Shown here in pieces: positions 47,347-59,998 of a DNA stretch of 64,000 nt. The translations under genes were made by a program, and so were the position numbers. Where the stretch lies: positions 310,001 through 374,000 of the forward strand of contig NW_023503373.1 in the NCBI RefSeq assembly GCF_014529535.1. Direction: 5' to 3'. The notes under the pieces are model-generated. The model searched no databases, had not been told where the DNA came from, and worked only from the letters and a program-made list of their open reading frames with translations. Each line of letters starts with the position of its first letter. The stretch's first letter is position 1. Source of the stretch: Bradysia coprophila (taxonomy: Eukaryota; Arthropoda; Insecta; Diptera; Sciaridae).

Positions 47347-49700
47347 ATGATAAAAATTAAAATTGTTATACTAGGCATTGCCATCGGTTTGGTCAGTGGA
47401 CAAACTTTCCAACAAGTTCAAAATTTTCCTGCTCAAACCATACATTCACCACAGCGTGAAGTCCAACCAGAAATTCATATACAGTCACAGTCACAGGTAT
47501 GCTAAAACTAAAACTTTGTTGCTGATAATAATTTTATTCGAAATAAATGGCAACATTAGAGTCACAATGGGAAAACTTTATGCTCGGACACATTTCATTC
47601 GTTTCGTTGATTTATCCAAATCACATTTCTCGTACGCATTGCATTTAACATTTCCACAGTAAGCTCCGGCTCCGCCAGCTGAAATTGATTTTAAAATTTC
47701 AAAATGGTACAGAAATTCATTGAATGAATATGATTTTTGTACTACTTCCTTTGTAGCCACTTCCAGCAGTGTTGGAACCAACTTTTGGCCTCACACAAGA
47801 TTTATAGTTGCACAAGTTCGGGCAACATTTTCCACCAATGCTTGAGCATTCAGAGTCTTGAAGACATTTCGGCGAGCAAGATGTGTGTTGGCTGGATAGT
47901 GGACAGTCACCATTGACTGTTCAGTAAACAATTTTTTTTTTATTTTGACTCACCTAAGACTTCTTGAGTAAATACTTACTTGCATATACCACTGCAATAA
48001 ATGTAAGACATATTCCAACAATTAACGTTAAATTTGCTGCAAAAAAAATAATTTCTTTCAGATTAAAGTTATTTACAGATCGGGAAGATAATTGCAGCGA
48101 AGTAGAATCAATGAAAATTAAATTAAATGACCATCCATTCAATTAGCCTTTAAATTAATGGCCGAAATGGCATTGCTGAAACTGAAATAACTTTGAATTA
48201 ATTTTAATTGAATCGAAGAAGAATTCAATTGCACTCGGTGTGCTAATAATGCGCATTTCTTTTTTTCGAGTTTGAGAATTTAATTTTTTATTCCGATCTG
48301 ACCTGATAACATTCGTGATTTTAATTTAACTTTTGTTGGATTGTTTTATCGGAATTTGATCAGTATTATTATGCGGTCAATGCATAATAAATTCCACCAA
48401 ACAATTTGCATTCACCTATATGAATATTCACTTACCCATTCTGCTTTTTGTCGGTTGCAAAAATAAAAAAAAATTCCGAAACTAAAATATTTTTACGATT
48501 TTGAAACTATTTTAAAACCTCCGTTTGTGACTGGTTTGAATGTTGATCGATAACTGATGTTGGTTCGGTTGTTATTCAATATAAAACTAGACCCATTACA
48601 CTCATACTACCTATTGTATATTGTCATACGAAATTTGCACGATCGTAGACACTGAAACAAGTTTTCTTTGCGCTGAAGCATAGTGTGATGGCATGGTATC
48701 GATATAATTCAACAAAAATTAATTGATATGCAAATTAATCTTAGTTCATAATGGCGGCAGCCTAATTGACTTTACAATTTTAATATTCCACAGCAAAGAG
48801 CATCCGATCTCAATGATGAAGTAGCTCGTAATTTCCGACTGTCGGTCGCCCAATCGATCAGAGATAGACAGAATCAAGGACCAACAAATATTGGCGGTCT
48901 GCCAGCTGATTATCCGGTAGATCCTTTGAATGATCCGAATATACCGATCGTTCAAATCAATAACCAACCCCTGCGGCAGTCACATATTTCTCGGCCTCGA
49001 TCTCGTCCCCGTCTTCAACGAATTCGTGTCGAAGAACCATTGGAAGAGAATGAACCAGAAAATATTCCACAAGCATTTCTACAACGACAACAGACTCGTA
49101 TCCCAGTTCCGAGCACACCAGTCAGACAACAAGTTGTCCATACTGATGAAGAGGACGCCGAAACTGCTAGATATTTGAGAAAACAGGCTGAGAATGCTCA
49201 CTACAGTTTTGATTCGTCTGTCCAAGATACCATCAATGACCATGCAATTAGTCGTCAGGAAGTTCGGTAAGTAAACAATTACATTTTGGTGATTTTAGAG
49301 ACCCTTTTCACAATTTGTTTGTGTTAGCGACGGTTTGGCGTTAAAAGGCATGTACTCGTACAGTGATGGTTTCTTCAGACGTACTGTCCATTACGAAGCT
49401 GATGAGCATGGATACCGTGTTACCAAGTACTTAAATTCATTGATATATTCGTACAAAGGGTACAATGTCTAACAAACATTTTTTAGGGAAGAGATTGATC
49501 CGATTGGTAACGGACCACAGTACAATCCCAGTGGTAAGGCCGATGTTTCGTCGTCTTTGATCGGCGAATACTCAATAACCGCTGATGATGTCCGTGACAC
49601 TCGAGTCAAGAACCCATTACGACGAGAAGAATTCGAAGAGCCACAAATCAGGAACAGAGCACCAGAAAGAAAACATCGTTTTGAAGCTGGACGAGTTTAA
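47347..49700 (+). CDS. Cuticular protein with chitin-binding (RR-type) domain
   Basis: A secreted structural protein of the exoskeleton. Four exons with matching phases: 47347-47496, 48794-49266, 49328-49426, 49487-49700, giving 311 residues. The signal peptide is MIKIKIVILGIAIGLVSG. A long Gln/Pro/Arg-rich low-complexity region follows. The Rebers-Riddiford-like chitin-binding block is near residues 190-240 (AHYSFDSS, GMYSYSDGFFRRTVHYEADE, HGY). The block is split by intron 2. The C-terminus is charged and ends FEAGRV. The second in-frame ATG is used because it leaves the signal peptide at the very N-terminus. Intron 1 (1.3 kb) contains the WAP-domain gene on the opposite strand. Assignment to a named CPR subfamily was not attempted. 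Confidence 0.85.
47533..47538 (-). terminator. Polyadenylation signal of the nested WAP gene
   Basis: AATAAA on the minus strand about 40 bp after the stop codon. Confidence 0.55.
47578..48439 (-). CDS. Secreted WAP-domain protein nested in an intron
   Basis: A small secreted four-disulfide-core (WAP) protein; such proteins are often protease inhibitors or antimicrobial, but the role here is unknown. Four exons with matching phases: 48439-48436 (only ATG plus one base), 48036-47980, 47916-47761, 47678-47578, giving 105 residues. The joined N-terminus is an ideal signal peptide, MANLTLIVGICLTFIAVVYA. Mature cysteines run C-PLSSQHTS-C-SPK-C-LQDSE-C and then GGKCCPNLCNYKSC, the WAP pattern. A conserved-looking tail follows (YCGNVKCNAYEKCDLD...MKCVRA). 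The gene lies wholly within intron 1 of the cuticle gene, antisense to it. The four-base first coding exon is the least certain part, but donor (GTAAGTG), acceptor and phase all fit. Confidence 0.85.
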
Positions 49701-49730
49701 CAATGCGAAAGTGTTGTGCTGATAAAAACC

Positions 49731-49736
49731 AATAAA
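49731..49736 (+). terminator. Polyadenylation signal of the cuticle protein gene
   Basis: AATAAA 31 bp after the stop codon. Confidence 0.65.
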
Positions 49737-49979
49737 TTGCTGTTAATTATGTTTTATAATGTGTAATTTCCTCTGGGACCACCAGTCAATGCAGAAAACG
49801 GAAATGAGCACGAAAATATTTATCAATTGATCGAGTGACCTCTAGCTAAGGTCATTTGATAAAGTAAAACTAGAAGCAGAAGATCTGCCACTAAACACTT
49901 TCAACAAAAAAAAACACCATTGAGTACGCTTGCCGTTCAAATGGGTTTTGTATTTTGTCGTCTTAGAAAATTTCATCAT

Positions 49980-51260
49980 GTTCATGGTAATTCAAAAAAT
50001 AATTCCTGGAAGATGATCATTTTCCACGACTTCTGAATTTTCATTCTGCATTTTCAATATCAGCCATTTTCACTTATTCGCCGTTTTTATCGGAGCAGCC
50101 TCGTGGGATTTTTCTACTGAATTTTCGTCCGCTACTGAGATTCAATTCTGCATTTTCAGCAATATCGGCCATTTTCACATATTCGGAACATTTATTCTGG
50201 AGCGTTTGTCGAATCACCATCTTTAACTTCTTATTTGACATCCTTGGATTTTTTTTGTCTGCTTCAACCACTTTCGGAGCAGCAATCACTGCGATTTCAT
50301 TCTACATTTTCAGAAACATCGGCCATTTTCACATATTTGGAACATTTCTTCTGGAGCGTCTGTTGAATCACCATTTTTAACTTCTTACTTGCCATCCTTG
50401 GATTTTTTTTTGTCTTCCTCTTCCTCCTCCTCTGTTTCTTACACCACATCACCGTTCTTGTCGGAGCAGCGTGGCCATTTTCTACTGAATTCTCGTCTGC
50501 TTCAACCGCTTTCGGAACTACTGGGATTTCATTCTGTATTTTCAGCTATATCGGCCATTTTTACTTATTTGGAACATTTAGATGTCGTTCCAACGAATTA
50601 TCACGGTCTGTGTGTGCTGAAATAAGCTGCAAATGTGGATTTTTTCTGATAGTTTCGATTTCTTTATGTGCACATAAAAAAATCGAAACTATCGGACAAT
50701 GTGTCACTGCAGTTTCTTCTGACGCTCACATCACCGTTCTTTGTCGGAGCAGCCTCCACGTGGCCATTTTCTACTGAATTTTCGTCGGCTTCAACCACTT
50801 TCGGTTCATCCTTTTTTCTCGTCTTCTTTTTCGACTACTGTGATTTCATTCTGCATTTTCAGCTATATCAGCCATTTTTACGTATTTCAACATTTAGATT
50901 GTTGAAATAAGCTGCAACTGAGCCTTTTTTCTGATAAGTTCGATCTCTTCATGTGTGTTTCTGCAGTTTATTCTGGAGCATCTGTTGAATCACCATTTTT
51001 GGCTTTTTCTTTCCCATCCTTGAATTGTTCTTTGTCTTCTTCTTCCTCTTATGTTTCTTCCACATCACCGTTCTTTGTCGGTGCAGCCTCAACGTAACCA
51101 TTTTCCACTGAATTTTCTTCGGCTTCAACCATTTTCGGGCATCATTTTCCTCGACTTCTTTTTCGACTACTGTGACTTCATTCTGCTTTTTCAACAATCG
51201 GCCATTTTCACTTATTTGGAATATTCAGATTTCGTACCCACGAATTATCACGGTTTGTAG
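49980..51260 (-). pseudogene. Tandem decayed copies of a small acidic-protein gene
   Basis: Four or five diverged copies in the same orientation, each roughly 250-400 bp. Each begins with a shared leader (ACCGTGATAATTCGT..., TCCAAATAAGTGAAA) and a start reading MADIAENAE or similar. They then carry blocks reading EADENSVENGH, AAPTKNGD, an acidic EEEEDK run, KDGKEKAKNGDSTDAPE and a stop. Every copy has frameshifts or stops. No introns are apparent, which suggests a duplicated retrocopy. Layout and composition recall small acidic chromatin proteins such as Df31, but this is from memory and weak. Confidence 0.55.
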
Positions 51261-52987
51261 ACGTTTAGAGCGAGCTGGTAGTATCGGATTAATAAAACAA
51301 ACTAATTTCACAGATGACAAGAATAAGTACATCTGCATTTCATACTCATCTGAATACTACCTTCATTTTACAGGTGTTCCTCATACTTTCGAATAGACTT
51401 GATAAAATTTTATTTCATCCAAATTAATCCATTTCTTGTGAACTTATTTGGAAAAGACAGTCAGCCACAGCTTAATTCAGAAAACTGTCCAATTACACCA
51501 GACGCTGCTTTATGTTTTTTGGTTTTAGACCTGAGCAACAATTCGCCTGATCACCATTTGATCAATTACATGGAGAGTCAGATCCGTTGCAGGCATCAAC
51601 TTTAGTCAGAGTCGGAGGAATAGCAATATATTTTACTCAAATTTAGATTTTAAAGTTTTACACGCACGGAATTCTGAAAACCGATATATTTTCTGTTTTT
51701 ATGTTTTACGCGAGTTCTTGATTTCACTTTAAAAATACATTCAAAAATCGCAAAACACTGAAAAAGCTCAAAACAGAAAATGTGTTGGTTTTGAAATTTT
51801 GTTTAGAATTATTAATTTGTTTGCATGTTATCTCGTTCGATTCGAACTGACTTCGATACCAACAGTATTATACAAGTTGAGTGAAAAGAAAACGGATGGG
51901 AAAAGTAAAAAAAAAACTTTTCAACTCAGTACAGTTGGCATCTTCAGATTCTGCGGTAAGACATTTTTATTCCGATTTAATGAAAACATTTTTTTACATT
52001 GCAACTTTTTCCTTGAATTTAAATCACAATTATTACATTCTCTGTACTTCCCTTACAAAGAGGCCATGTAACTGGCCGATTACAAAAGTTATATGGTGTC
52101 TATGTGTTGTAAAAATGGTAGCTTTAAGCGTCACATTTTGTGATAGCAATATTTTTGTAAGCAACAAACTTATGTCACCCTTCCTCTTCGAAGAGTTTTT
52201 TGTCTGATACCGATGCTCAAATATTTCATATCTCCACGGGTCTACCGAAAAAAATGAAACTCAAACTCCAAAGAGTGATTCTTTTGAATTTCGAGTGAAC
52301 GAAATCGGCGGAATATGACCTCCAGAAAATTTATCAGAATTTAGAAAACCTCGGTGAACTTTGATGAGAGCTGTGACCTCACTAATGCAATTATTTGATT
52401 AAATTATTACTTATTATGATTGTGGAGGAGTCCTCCAGTGGAGGACCTCAGTTTTATACCGATACCCATATTTAGTAGTTTGGCACGTGACTACGTAGCA
52501 GATGAAAACTGTGTTTCACTCCGCCAAACTACTAAATATGCGTATCGCTGTAAAGCTGAGGTCCTCCACACTCATAACATCGAGGCTAAATCGATTTTGA
52601 AAAATTGTCTGGGGGTCATATTCTCGGCCGTTTATCATCAAATTTTATGATCGTAATATTTGCCCCAGGAGTACTCGACTTCAGCTTTCCAACGAACCCA
52701 TACACACCCGTGTCCTCGCCACCTTATGGAAATGAAATCCGGCCTACAAAACCTAATTTTTAGACTTTTAACCACTTACAACCAGCCAGGTTTATTATTG
52801 ATCGTATGACAACCAGCCAGGTATGGAAGATCAGAAATATAATAATAATATGAAAAAAAGTCCCGGAATAAATAGCTCCGATTTCGGTCAGTCGAGATTC
52901 AAAAGAATCCCTCAAAACAGTTAAGACGCGAAGGAAGTTTTTAAAAATCTGATGCTTCTCAAAATTAGAGTAAAGCTTTTTTTCGTT
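51261..52987. other. Gene-free stretch
   Basis: Apart from the foldback at 52260-52925, nothing is supported. The overlapping frames at 51399-52207 show no domain. Confidence 0.5.
52260..52925. repeat. Large nested foldback element
   Basis: Outer ends GATTCTTTTGAATTTCGAGT and its diverged complement near 52900 enclose a middle pair (CGGAATATGACCTCCAG against CTGGGGGTCATATTCTCGG). A well-conserved inner pair follows (TGGAGGACCTCAGTTTTATA and TATTTAGTAGTTTGGC with complements, 52438-52569). Confidence 0.7.
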
Positions 52988-52993
52988 TTTATT
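52988..52993 (-). terminator. Polyadenylation signal of calpain-C
   Basis: AATAAA on the minus strand about 150 bp after the stop codon. Confidence 0.5.
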
Positions 52994-53144
52994 AAATTTA
53001 ATGTATTTTATACAATTATATGAGCGAGCTTAGTGATAAAAACAAAAAATTTACAAATATATTAACATGGTTTCCATTAAAAATATTTTAATAAATAAAA
53101 CTGTGACCGATTTCCAGAGCAGTTTCCAGAGGGTTAATAATCGA

Positions 53145-55856
53145 TTAACATCTGAGCACCGATTTTATCCACTGCAATAAATTCATAGGTTAACATAATT
53201 TGTTCAAGCAAACTATATGTGAAGTTCTTACATCCACCATTTCAATTTTTATTAAATTGTCTTGATCGTGATCCTTCCGTTGAAAAATTTCTGTAACAAA
53301 AATGTGCGTGAAGTGAATGAAAAAATTTTCTAATTCGTTTAAGTCTACGCACCGAAAGCTGTTGTTAAATGTAAAATTGCTGAGCAAAAATCGCCCATGC
53401 GCAAAGTGCCATCCTTTCTCATGTATCTCAGCATTAATATGGACATAATATCACTGCTTAACTGAAATCCAACATCGTACAAAGCATCACGAAGTCTTTC
53501 CGCTCTCAAGATTCCACTTTTCTCCTTTGTATAGATTTTGAACACACCCTGCCACGTTTTCAGGTTGACGATGAATGTTTTAAATTGCAGGAAATTTATT
53601 CGTCCCATTCCGGTTTTCTGATGGAGAAAATGGATTTTTACCCTTAGTCTCTCTAGATAAAGTTATTTGTTCAACGAGGGAAGAAAAGTTGGAAATTGCA
53701 TTTCCAGGGTGTTGCTGCCAGAGGAATTTCCATCTTTTTTCCCGAGTTAAACACAACTCTTTTCACAACAAAGGCTTCCGCAGTTTCAGCGGAGGGGAGA
53801 AAATTACTATTTTCTCGCCTGCGTTACGAAAACGATATTGCTTCCGATAAATGTATTTAAGTACAGTACTCACATCAACAAGCGAAACAATTTGTCGACA
53901 AATATCAAGACTAGCACAACTTTTGATGTAATCGTTCGGGAGGCAAGCCTCTAGAAGCTCTTGCAATTCGAAGGAGTTGATGGTTCTAAAATAAGAGCAA
54001 ACTATCAATAGAACGAGTTACATTATCTCATGTCATTTCATTACTTGTTCTCATCAGCTAGTTGCATAAAAACTGGTTCGTATTGACATCGTTTCTCTTT
54101 GACCGCATCAGATTCATTCTTTAAACTGCTTATTGGAGGGAATGGGTCGAGGAGCATCATTGTTTGCGTTTCTAATTGGGCTAACTTCAATGAATTGCCT
54201 AGTATACGAACTGTGTAGCCTGTAAGTATTTGATTCAAGTGATTAGAAGGGATTGAGAAGGGCAACAGCATCGATTTACTTACCGGATTCTTCGCCTGGT
54301 TCATAAGTCGTTGCCATAAGTAAATATTTTCCTACATCTAGATTACACCGGTAGCTCACATGCCTTGAATTCCCATAATCAGAGTTAATAAAACTAACTT
54401 GACTCTTGAAAAATTCTTTCGATAATGACTCTGACACCTTATTTTTGACTGTAAAAAAAATTAGAACATGTCAGTCGCTATATTCTATCGAATATGTGGC
54501 GAGGAAATTGAACGTTCACAAAGACCTACCGTTTGTAAGCTTGTACATCGTAAATCCAATAACCTTTGGCTCGACAGCAGTGTGCTGGTTCAAAGCAATT
54601 ATGACATCTTCCTTGTCCGTAACAAAAAGCTGCAGCTGAGGATTGATGTGAAACGAATCATGATTTCGACAGCCTCCAGCCGAAACACCTTTCCTCCAGT
54701 ACCCCTGAAACATTTTCATTGACCATCGTCTAGGTCGATCGGATAGCGATAATTCATCCTTGGCTGTGTCGGTGTCCAAATGAATGCACTCCAAATTGGT
54801 AAACGTCTCCGTCAGTGACATAAAAGACATCCAAAACTCCCCGACATCCAGTTGTCCTAGTAGTCTGTCTCGTTCTTGTATCGAAACCTTATCCCACGCA
54901 TTCGACATTGCTGACCATTCGCCATTAAATCCAGTCTTTGTTCCAAATGTTTCCGAAGCCAACGGATCTTTGAGTCGTACCAGTTGCACGGAATCACCCA
55001 TCATGTTTTCGACTTTGTCCAGTGAACATAGTCGATAACTCACGCCAATGCCGATACCGTTTGACAATTTCTCTGGCTGTGATTTGAACTGCGAACTATT
55101 TCCTTTGATTGCTATACAAGTAATTATGCATGTTGTGTCTAGGATGGATCGTAGGATTGCTGGTCTTATTGAATCGCTGCCTGATTTCACTGGAATCGTT
55201 TCAACAATTCCTCCAGTTAGATCACTTAATCCATCCGATCGTGTTCCATATTTTAATGCTTCGTATGATCCATGCAGTCTAAACACAATCATAAATTAGA
55301 ATGAATTATTTTATCAAATTATCTTCAGCTTACTTTGCAATAGCTTTCTCCAACAGCGCTGCCCAGTAACAATTCGATTTATGCGGTTGCAAAAACGCCA
55401 GTTTTCCATTTATCGTTGGTAATCTGTCGTCGACCAGAACTTCGACCCATTCACCACACCACCACAGACGGAATCGAAAAACTCCGTATGAATTTTCAAA
55501 ATTTTGATCGGCAGGTACGACTCTATAGAACAGGTTTTTCAGTGAATACAAAACGCCCAAACAGGAAACCAGCCAACGATCACCTGAATGAAATGAAAAC
55601 TAAAAAAATGTCTTCCATTGGCAACTGTGGACCTATAGGTGTCCTTACCCATTTTCCCCGGTATAATATCGAAATTTTCTCCATCACTCATAAACATCGG
55701 TGTACCGGAAATGTCCGCTAACCTCTTCCATTGGAATGTGAAAGGCGGTGTTTGGTAGTAGAAAACCGATGTTTGTACCGCCTGAAAGTCGGGATCTTCC
55801 CACAATATATTTTTTTTCTTACATTCCGATTTAATTCGATCATATTTTGATGTCAT
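53145..55856 (-). CDS. Calpain-C-like protein, catalytically dead
   Basis: A calpain-family protein of the Drosophila CalpC type. Nine exons with matching phases: 55856-55649, 55583-55334, 55278-54530, 54448-54284, 54219-54045, 53985-53874, 53617-53353, 53290-53232, 53171-53145, giving 669 residues, near the fly length. Order: calpain protease core (ILWEDPDFQA; GDRWLVSCLGVL), the second protease subdomain to about residue 280, the C2-like domain III (YLLMATTYEPGEESG), then a penta-EF-hand region (INSFELQELLEACL; GRINFLQFKTFI) ending WIKSVLRC. Active-site Cys is Arg72 (GDRW in place of GDCW), His is Val232 (GVSY in place of GHAY) and Asn is Asp257 (RLKDP in place of RLRNP). It cannot be a cysteine protease; a regulatory or scaffold role is inferred. 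Confidence 0.9.
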
Positions 55857-56519
55857 CTTCGTTTGTTTCTATCTTAAAGTGTTCTGCTTGTGTATTGATG
55901 AAATTAACATAGCCAACGAGTCAACAAACGAACTCTATTTACGTCTTTATGCAACACCAACCTCTGTAAAACATCAATAAACAATGGAAAAAACGAATTA
56001 ATTTTTTTTAGCTTTTTGTGAATTGAAAAAATAAAAAGCAATTTTGACTTAGTTTTGTTGGTGATACACGGAACCAATTTATTCGTTTTGTATATGCTGC
56101 TTAAGCTAAGACGAATTTTTTCAAAGAAAATTCTTGTGAGTTATTTTACAAAATTAAACGCTACAACGCTGATGCCTCCTTCTATTCAATTCAATGTTTT
56201 TATTTTACTGGGGATGTAAAGTGGCGTTTCCCTCCCTAGAGATTTTTTTTACATCGTTCGTAAAGTAAAACGATATACTGCACTCGGGAAATAAATTGAT
56301 ATTTCGTATCACGAAGCCCTCGGACACTTTTACTTATCTGGATACGAAATATCAATTTACTACCGTGGTATAGCCTTAACCTTAATTAATTAACCTGAAA
56401 TCCAGTGCGTTGTAATTATCAAATCTGAATCAGATTATCTGATACTTCATTTGTTTAATGTGACCATAACCATATTCGATACAGAATCATTTTATTAATT
56501 TTGCTACAAAAGACCAATG

Positions 56520-56930
56520 CCTTTTTTGAAAAAAAATTTGGAAAATTTTTACAAATTTTCAAAAAATTGCCAAAAATTTCCAAAAACTGCGAATTTTTCC
56601 ATCATTTCGAACAGTTTTGGCAACTCCGGAGCTCACCCTTGTGTTTCAGCCGACTCTCAACGGTTTTGTTTGATTATTGACGCTGGCTGCTAGCAATTTC
56701 GCGCCGCGTCATTCACAATAATTGACAAAATGACACATTTTGTATAAGTAAAATGACATTTTGTGAGTTATTGTGACGCGGCGCGAAATTCCTCAACACC
56801 GTTTAGGAGTTGCCAAAACCGTTCGAAATGGTGGAAAAATTCGGTTTTTGGACGTTCGCAGCTTTTGGAAATTGTTGGCAATTTTTTTTTTTAATTTTGG
56901 AAAAAATTTCTAAAAATAGGCCCTGAGAGA
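56520..56930. repeat. Foldback with a second foldback inside
   Basis: Outer arms (GTTTTGGCAACTCC and ATTTTTCCA with complements) enclose an inner element at 56693-56790. The inner ends are GCAATTTCGCGCCGCGTCAT and TGTGACGCGGCGCGAAATT. The GC-rich inner ends stand out from the AT-rich outer arms, so a later insertion is likely. Confidence 0.75.
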
Positions 56931-59900
56931 CACTGATCAGAACATATCGGTTCTTTAGACGTTACTGTCGATAACACATTGTTGGTTCATTGTTGAATGA
57001 ACAAATCTCAATGTTGCAATATCTCACTCATTTAGTCGGAGCTTCTTAAATGAAAATATCACTGAGTCATTGGAAATGGTAAATTAATTATTAAAGTTTC
57101 AACTTCTTATTCTTCAAAGTCGACACGTTAAAAAAAGTCGATAACAGATGATTAGCAGTTCTTAAAAGGTTACAATTGTTAGATGGAAAGAAGCTGCAAT
57201 TATATGTGTAGGAGTCAAGCCCAGAAACAGCACCTTAAATTGTGGAAGCGTAAACTTAAGGTTCGTCTCACCTACTCAATCAATTCGGTATCTAAGACTA
57301 AACCAACAATGAAAAAAAATCAATTCAATTTACCAGCAACGATTGGATATTTGAACAAAATTTAAATATGGCTTTTTCTAAGCATTTAAACCACCAGTGG
57401 TACATACGACCGTAACGAAGTAGTTTTTTTTTGATAAAAACTTTCAGTCAAAATAAAAGTGAAAATTATTACGTTGATTAATGAATGTTATGTACGAGAC
57501 GAGCGCATAACTAACGAACTAGTCGAATATACCCAGTTCAAATGAAAGACTTAGTTTCTCTAACAAAGTTTACAATAAAATCGAAAGAAAAAGTTTTTGT
57601 TTTGTCGTGTTATTTGCGGTCATGATACTGGCGAAGAAACCAAATACACATCGTATTGATATCGACCATAGTTTATGATTGAAAGACGCACACTTGTATG
57701 TTGTCATTAAGTTGATAAAAATTCATCGAGAAATAGGCGCGTATCAATCACAGAATGGTTTCGTATGTTTTTATGACCTAGAAACTTTCACTCAAATGTA
57801 CGGTGTGGAAAGAAGAGACTTTAATCCCAACTGAATAAAACGTGAATTTTGTAAAGCGAAACTCGTTTCCAATGTACTAACGAAACACCATTCCACATAC
57901 GATTTTATAGCCGAATGGGAAATCATGTGTACCAAAACAAATAATGTATAGGCAGTGTTCGAGAAGTGTTGAGAGCAAGTAACGTTACATAAATTCAAAT
58001 ATGTGCGAATAAACAGTTGTAATGTGTCGTTTAATTTTAATTTTTCATGTAGCATGAAGTGTTCTCTTTCCATTTATTTTTTCTTCTTTCTTATCATCAA
58101 CCATACTAACCATACATAAAAAATGTAATTTAATTACTTAATATGAAGCCACAATATACATGGTTTTAATGATGTTGAGTGGTTAGTGATTACATTAAAT
58201 TTCAACTAGACCGACACAAGTTTTAAACGAAAACTAGACTGCCACTCAGGCATTTGTTGAAGCAGGTTATCAAGAGTGTTGGGTATCATGTCTCTCCACG
58301 CATATAGTGTAACCAACTCGATTTGGTTGTGTAACCGACAGAAGCAAATAAGTCTGGCTGGTAATATAGTAAATTGCATGTTAAAACTAATGAAGTAAAA
58401 GATTCTGGGGTGGGGTCCTATATAACATCTTAAAATAAATGAAATATTTTAATTGAATCCGTAGAATCAAAAAATAAATTCGATATTTGTCTTAATGATA
58501 TGGTCGCCGGCTGTGAATGGCTTTAAGAAATAATAGGGGCAAAAATATCATGGCGATAAGAACATCGTGTGGCGTCGCTATATAACTGTAAACTTTTCCA
58601 ATGTAATCGCTACATATACAAGAATGGAATTCTTCAGCGAATTAAATAATGAAATTAGTAACAGTTAAGTGTGTTAACAAATATCTTAAACTCTACAATT
58701 AATTTCCAATTTAAACATCAATTCCATCCATATGAACAGATCGATTCAGTAAAGAAAAATATGGTTTCCTCCAACATGAAAGAGAGCATTCTAAAATAAA
58801 TACAGAAAAAATAAGCTACCAATTGCGTTATACACACTCCGCAACGTATTACACATTATATACAACATCAATTTCAAATACGGAAAACAGCATCTGTAAT
58901 TATATCTTTGAAATTTAAACGCTTTTGTGTATTGTCGGTTCATAAAAAAAAAGTTAAATGGAGATGCCTACGTACAACGTACAATATAATCTTGTCTTAC
59001 GCCATTCATTCTTCGTATATGAACGTACATAGCTCTCAATTTATATGTCTACAAAAATTTATATACAGAGTAAAATATAACAATCTAAAAGTTAAATGAA
59101 AAAAAAAGTCTTCATCAAGTTCATTGCCCATGGGCTTGAGAATCAAGCAATTTCGTAAGTCAATGTAGTAATATGAAAAATATTGAATTCATTTATATTG
59201 AAATGTGTTCAGCCCATTTTCGTTTACTTCTTTGGTTGGAAATTTATTCAAAAACATTTGAGAAGGTCACCCAAAGGTCAAATTTATGAACATTAAATCC
59301 GTTCAGATGATTTATTCCATTCAAATTGTAAATTCAATTTGCATTGATCAACGAGAAGCACTAATGATCTTTGAAGAATGTATGGAGCTAATCGATTAAA
59401 AAAATAATATTTAAGGACAATGGTATGGTAGCTTGGTATAGGGTTTACATTCTGTGAAGGCATAATATTTATTAATTGAAATTTTGTTAGTAGGAGTACG
59501 AGTTCACCTTCCGCTAACAGTTAAAATAATGTACGCCTGTAGAGCTTAGTACAGTTTGTTCTGATCTGATCTGAAACTGAAGAAAGTCAATTAGATTCCG
59601 TTTCAGATCTCTTCTCTACTGATCTTATCCGATCTGAAATCTGAACACATGAAACAGATAATCATGAAATCTGATCTTAAATGTCGCGGATCTATCTGAA
59701 ATCTGTATTTCTGTACAACCAAAAAATCCAATTTAATTGTGAATTGTTGTAACGAAAAACTCTACGCGCAAAGACAACCTGATTGAATAGATATATGAAA
59801 AAAAGCTTCCAAAAGTTTTGGAATTTTAAATTTTATTCCAGAAATGTTTTAGGTGTCGCACATAAATGACGTCACGTTTTTCCAGTGCTGTCATCACTTA

Positions 59901-59998
59901 AAATCACTAATAACTCGAGAAATGCATTGAACGTCAACACAAGGTATTGTCGAATGTCAAACTTTGTATGGAGCGGAGGATTGTATGAATAGACCATA

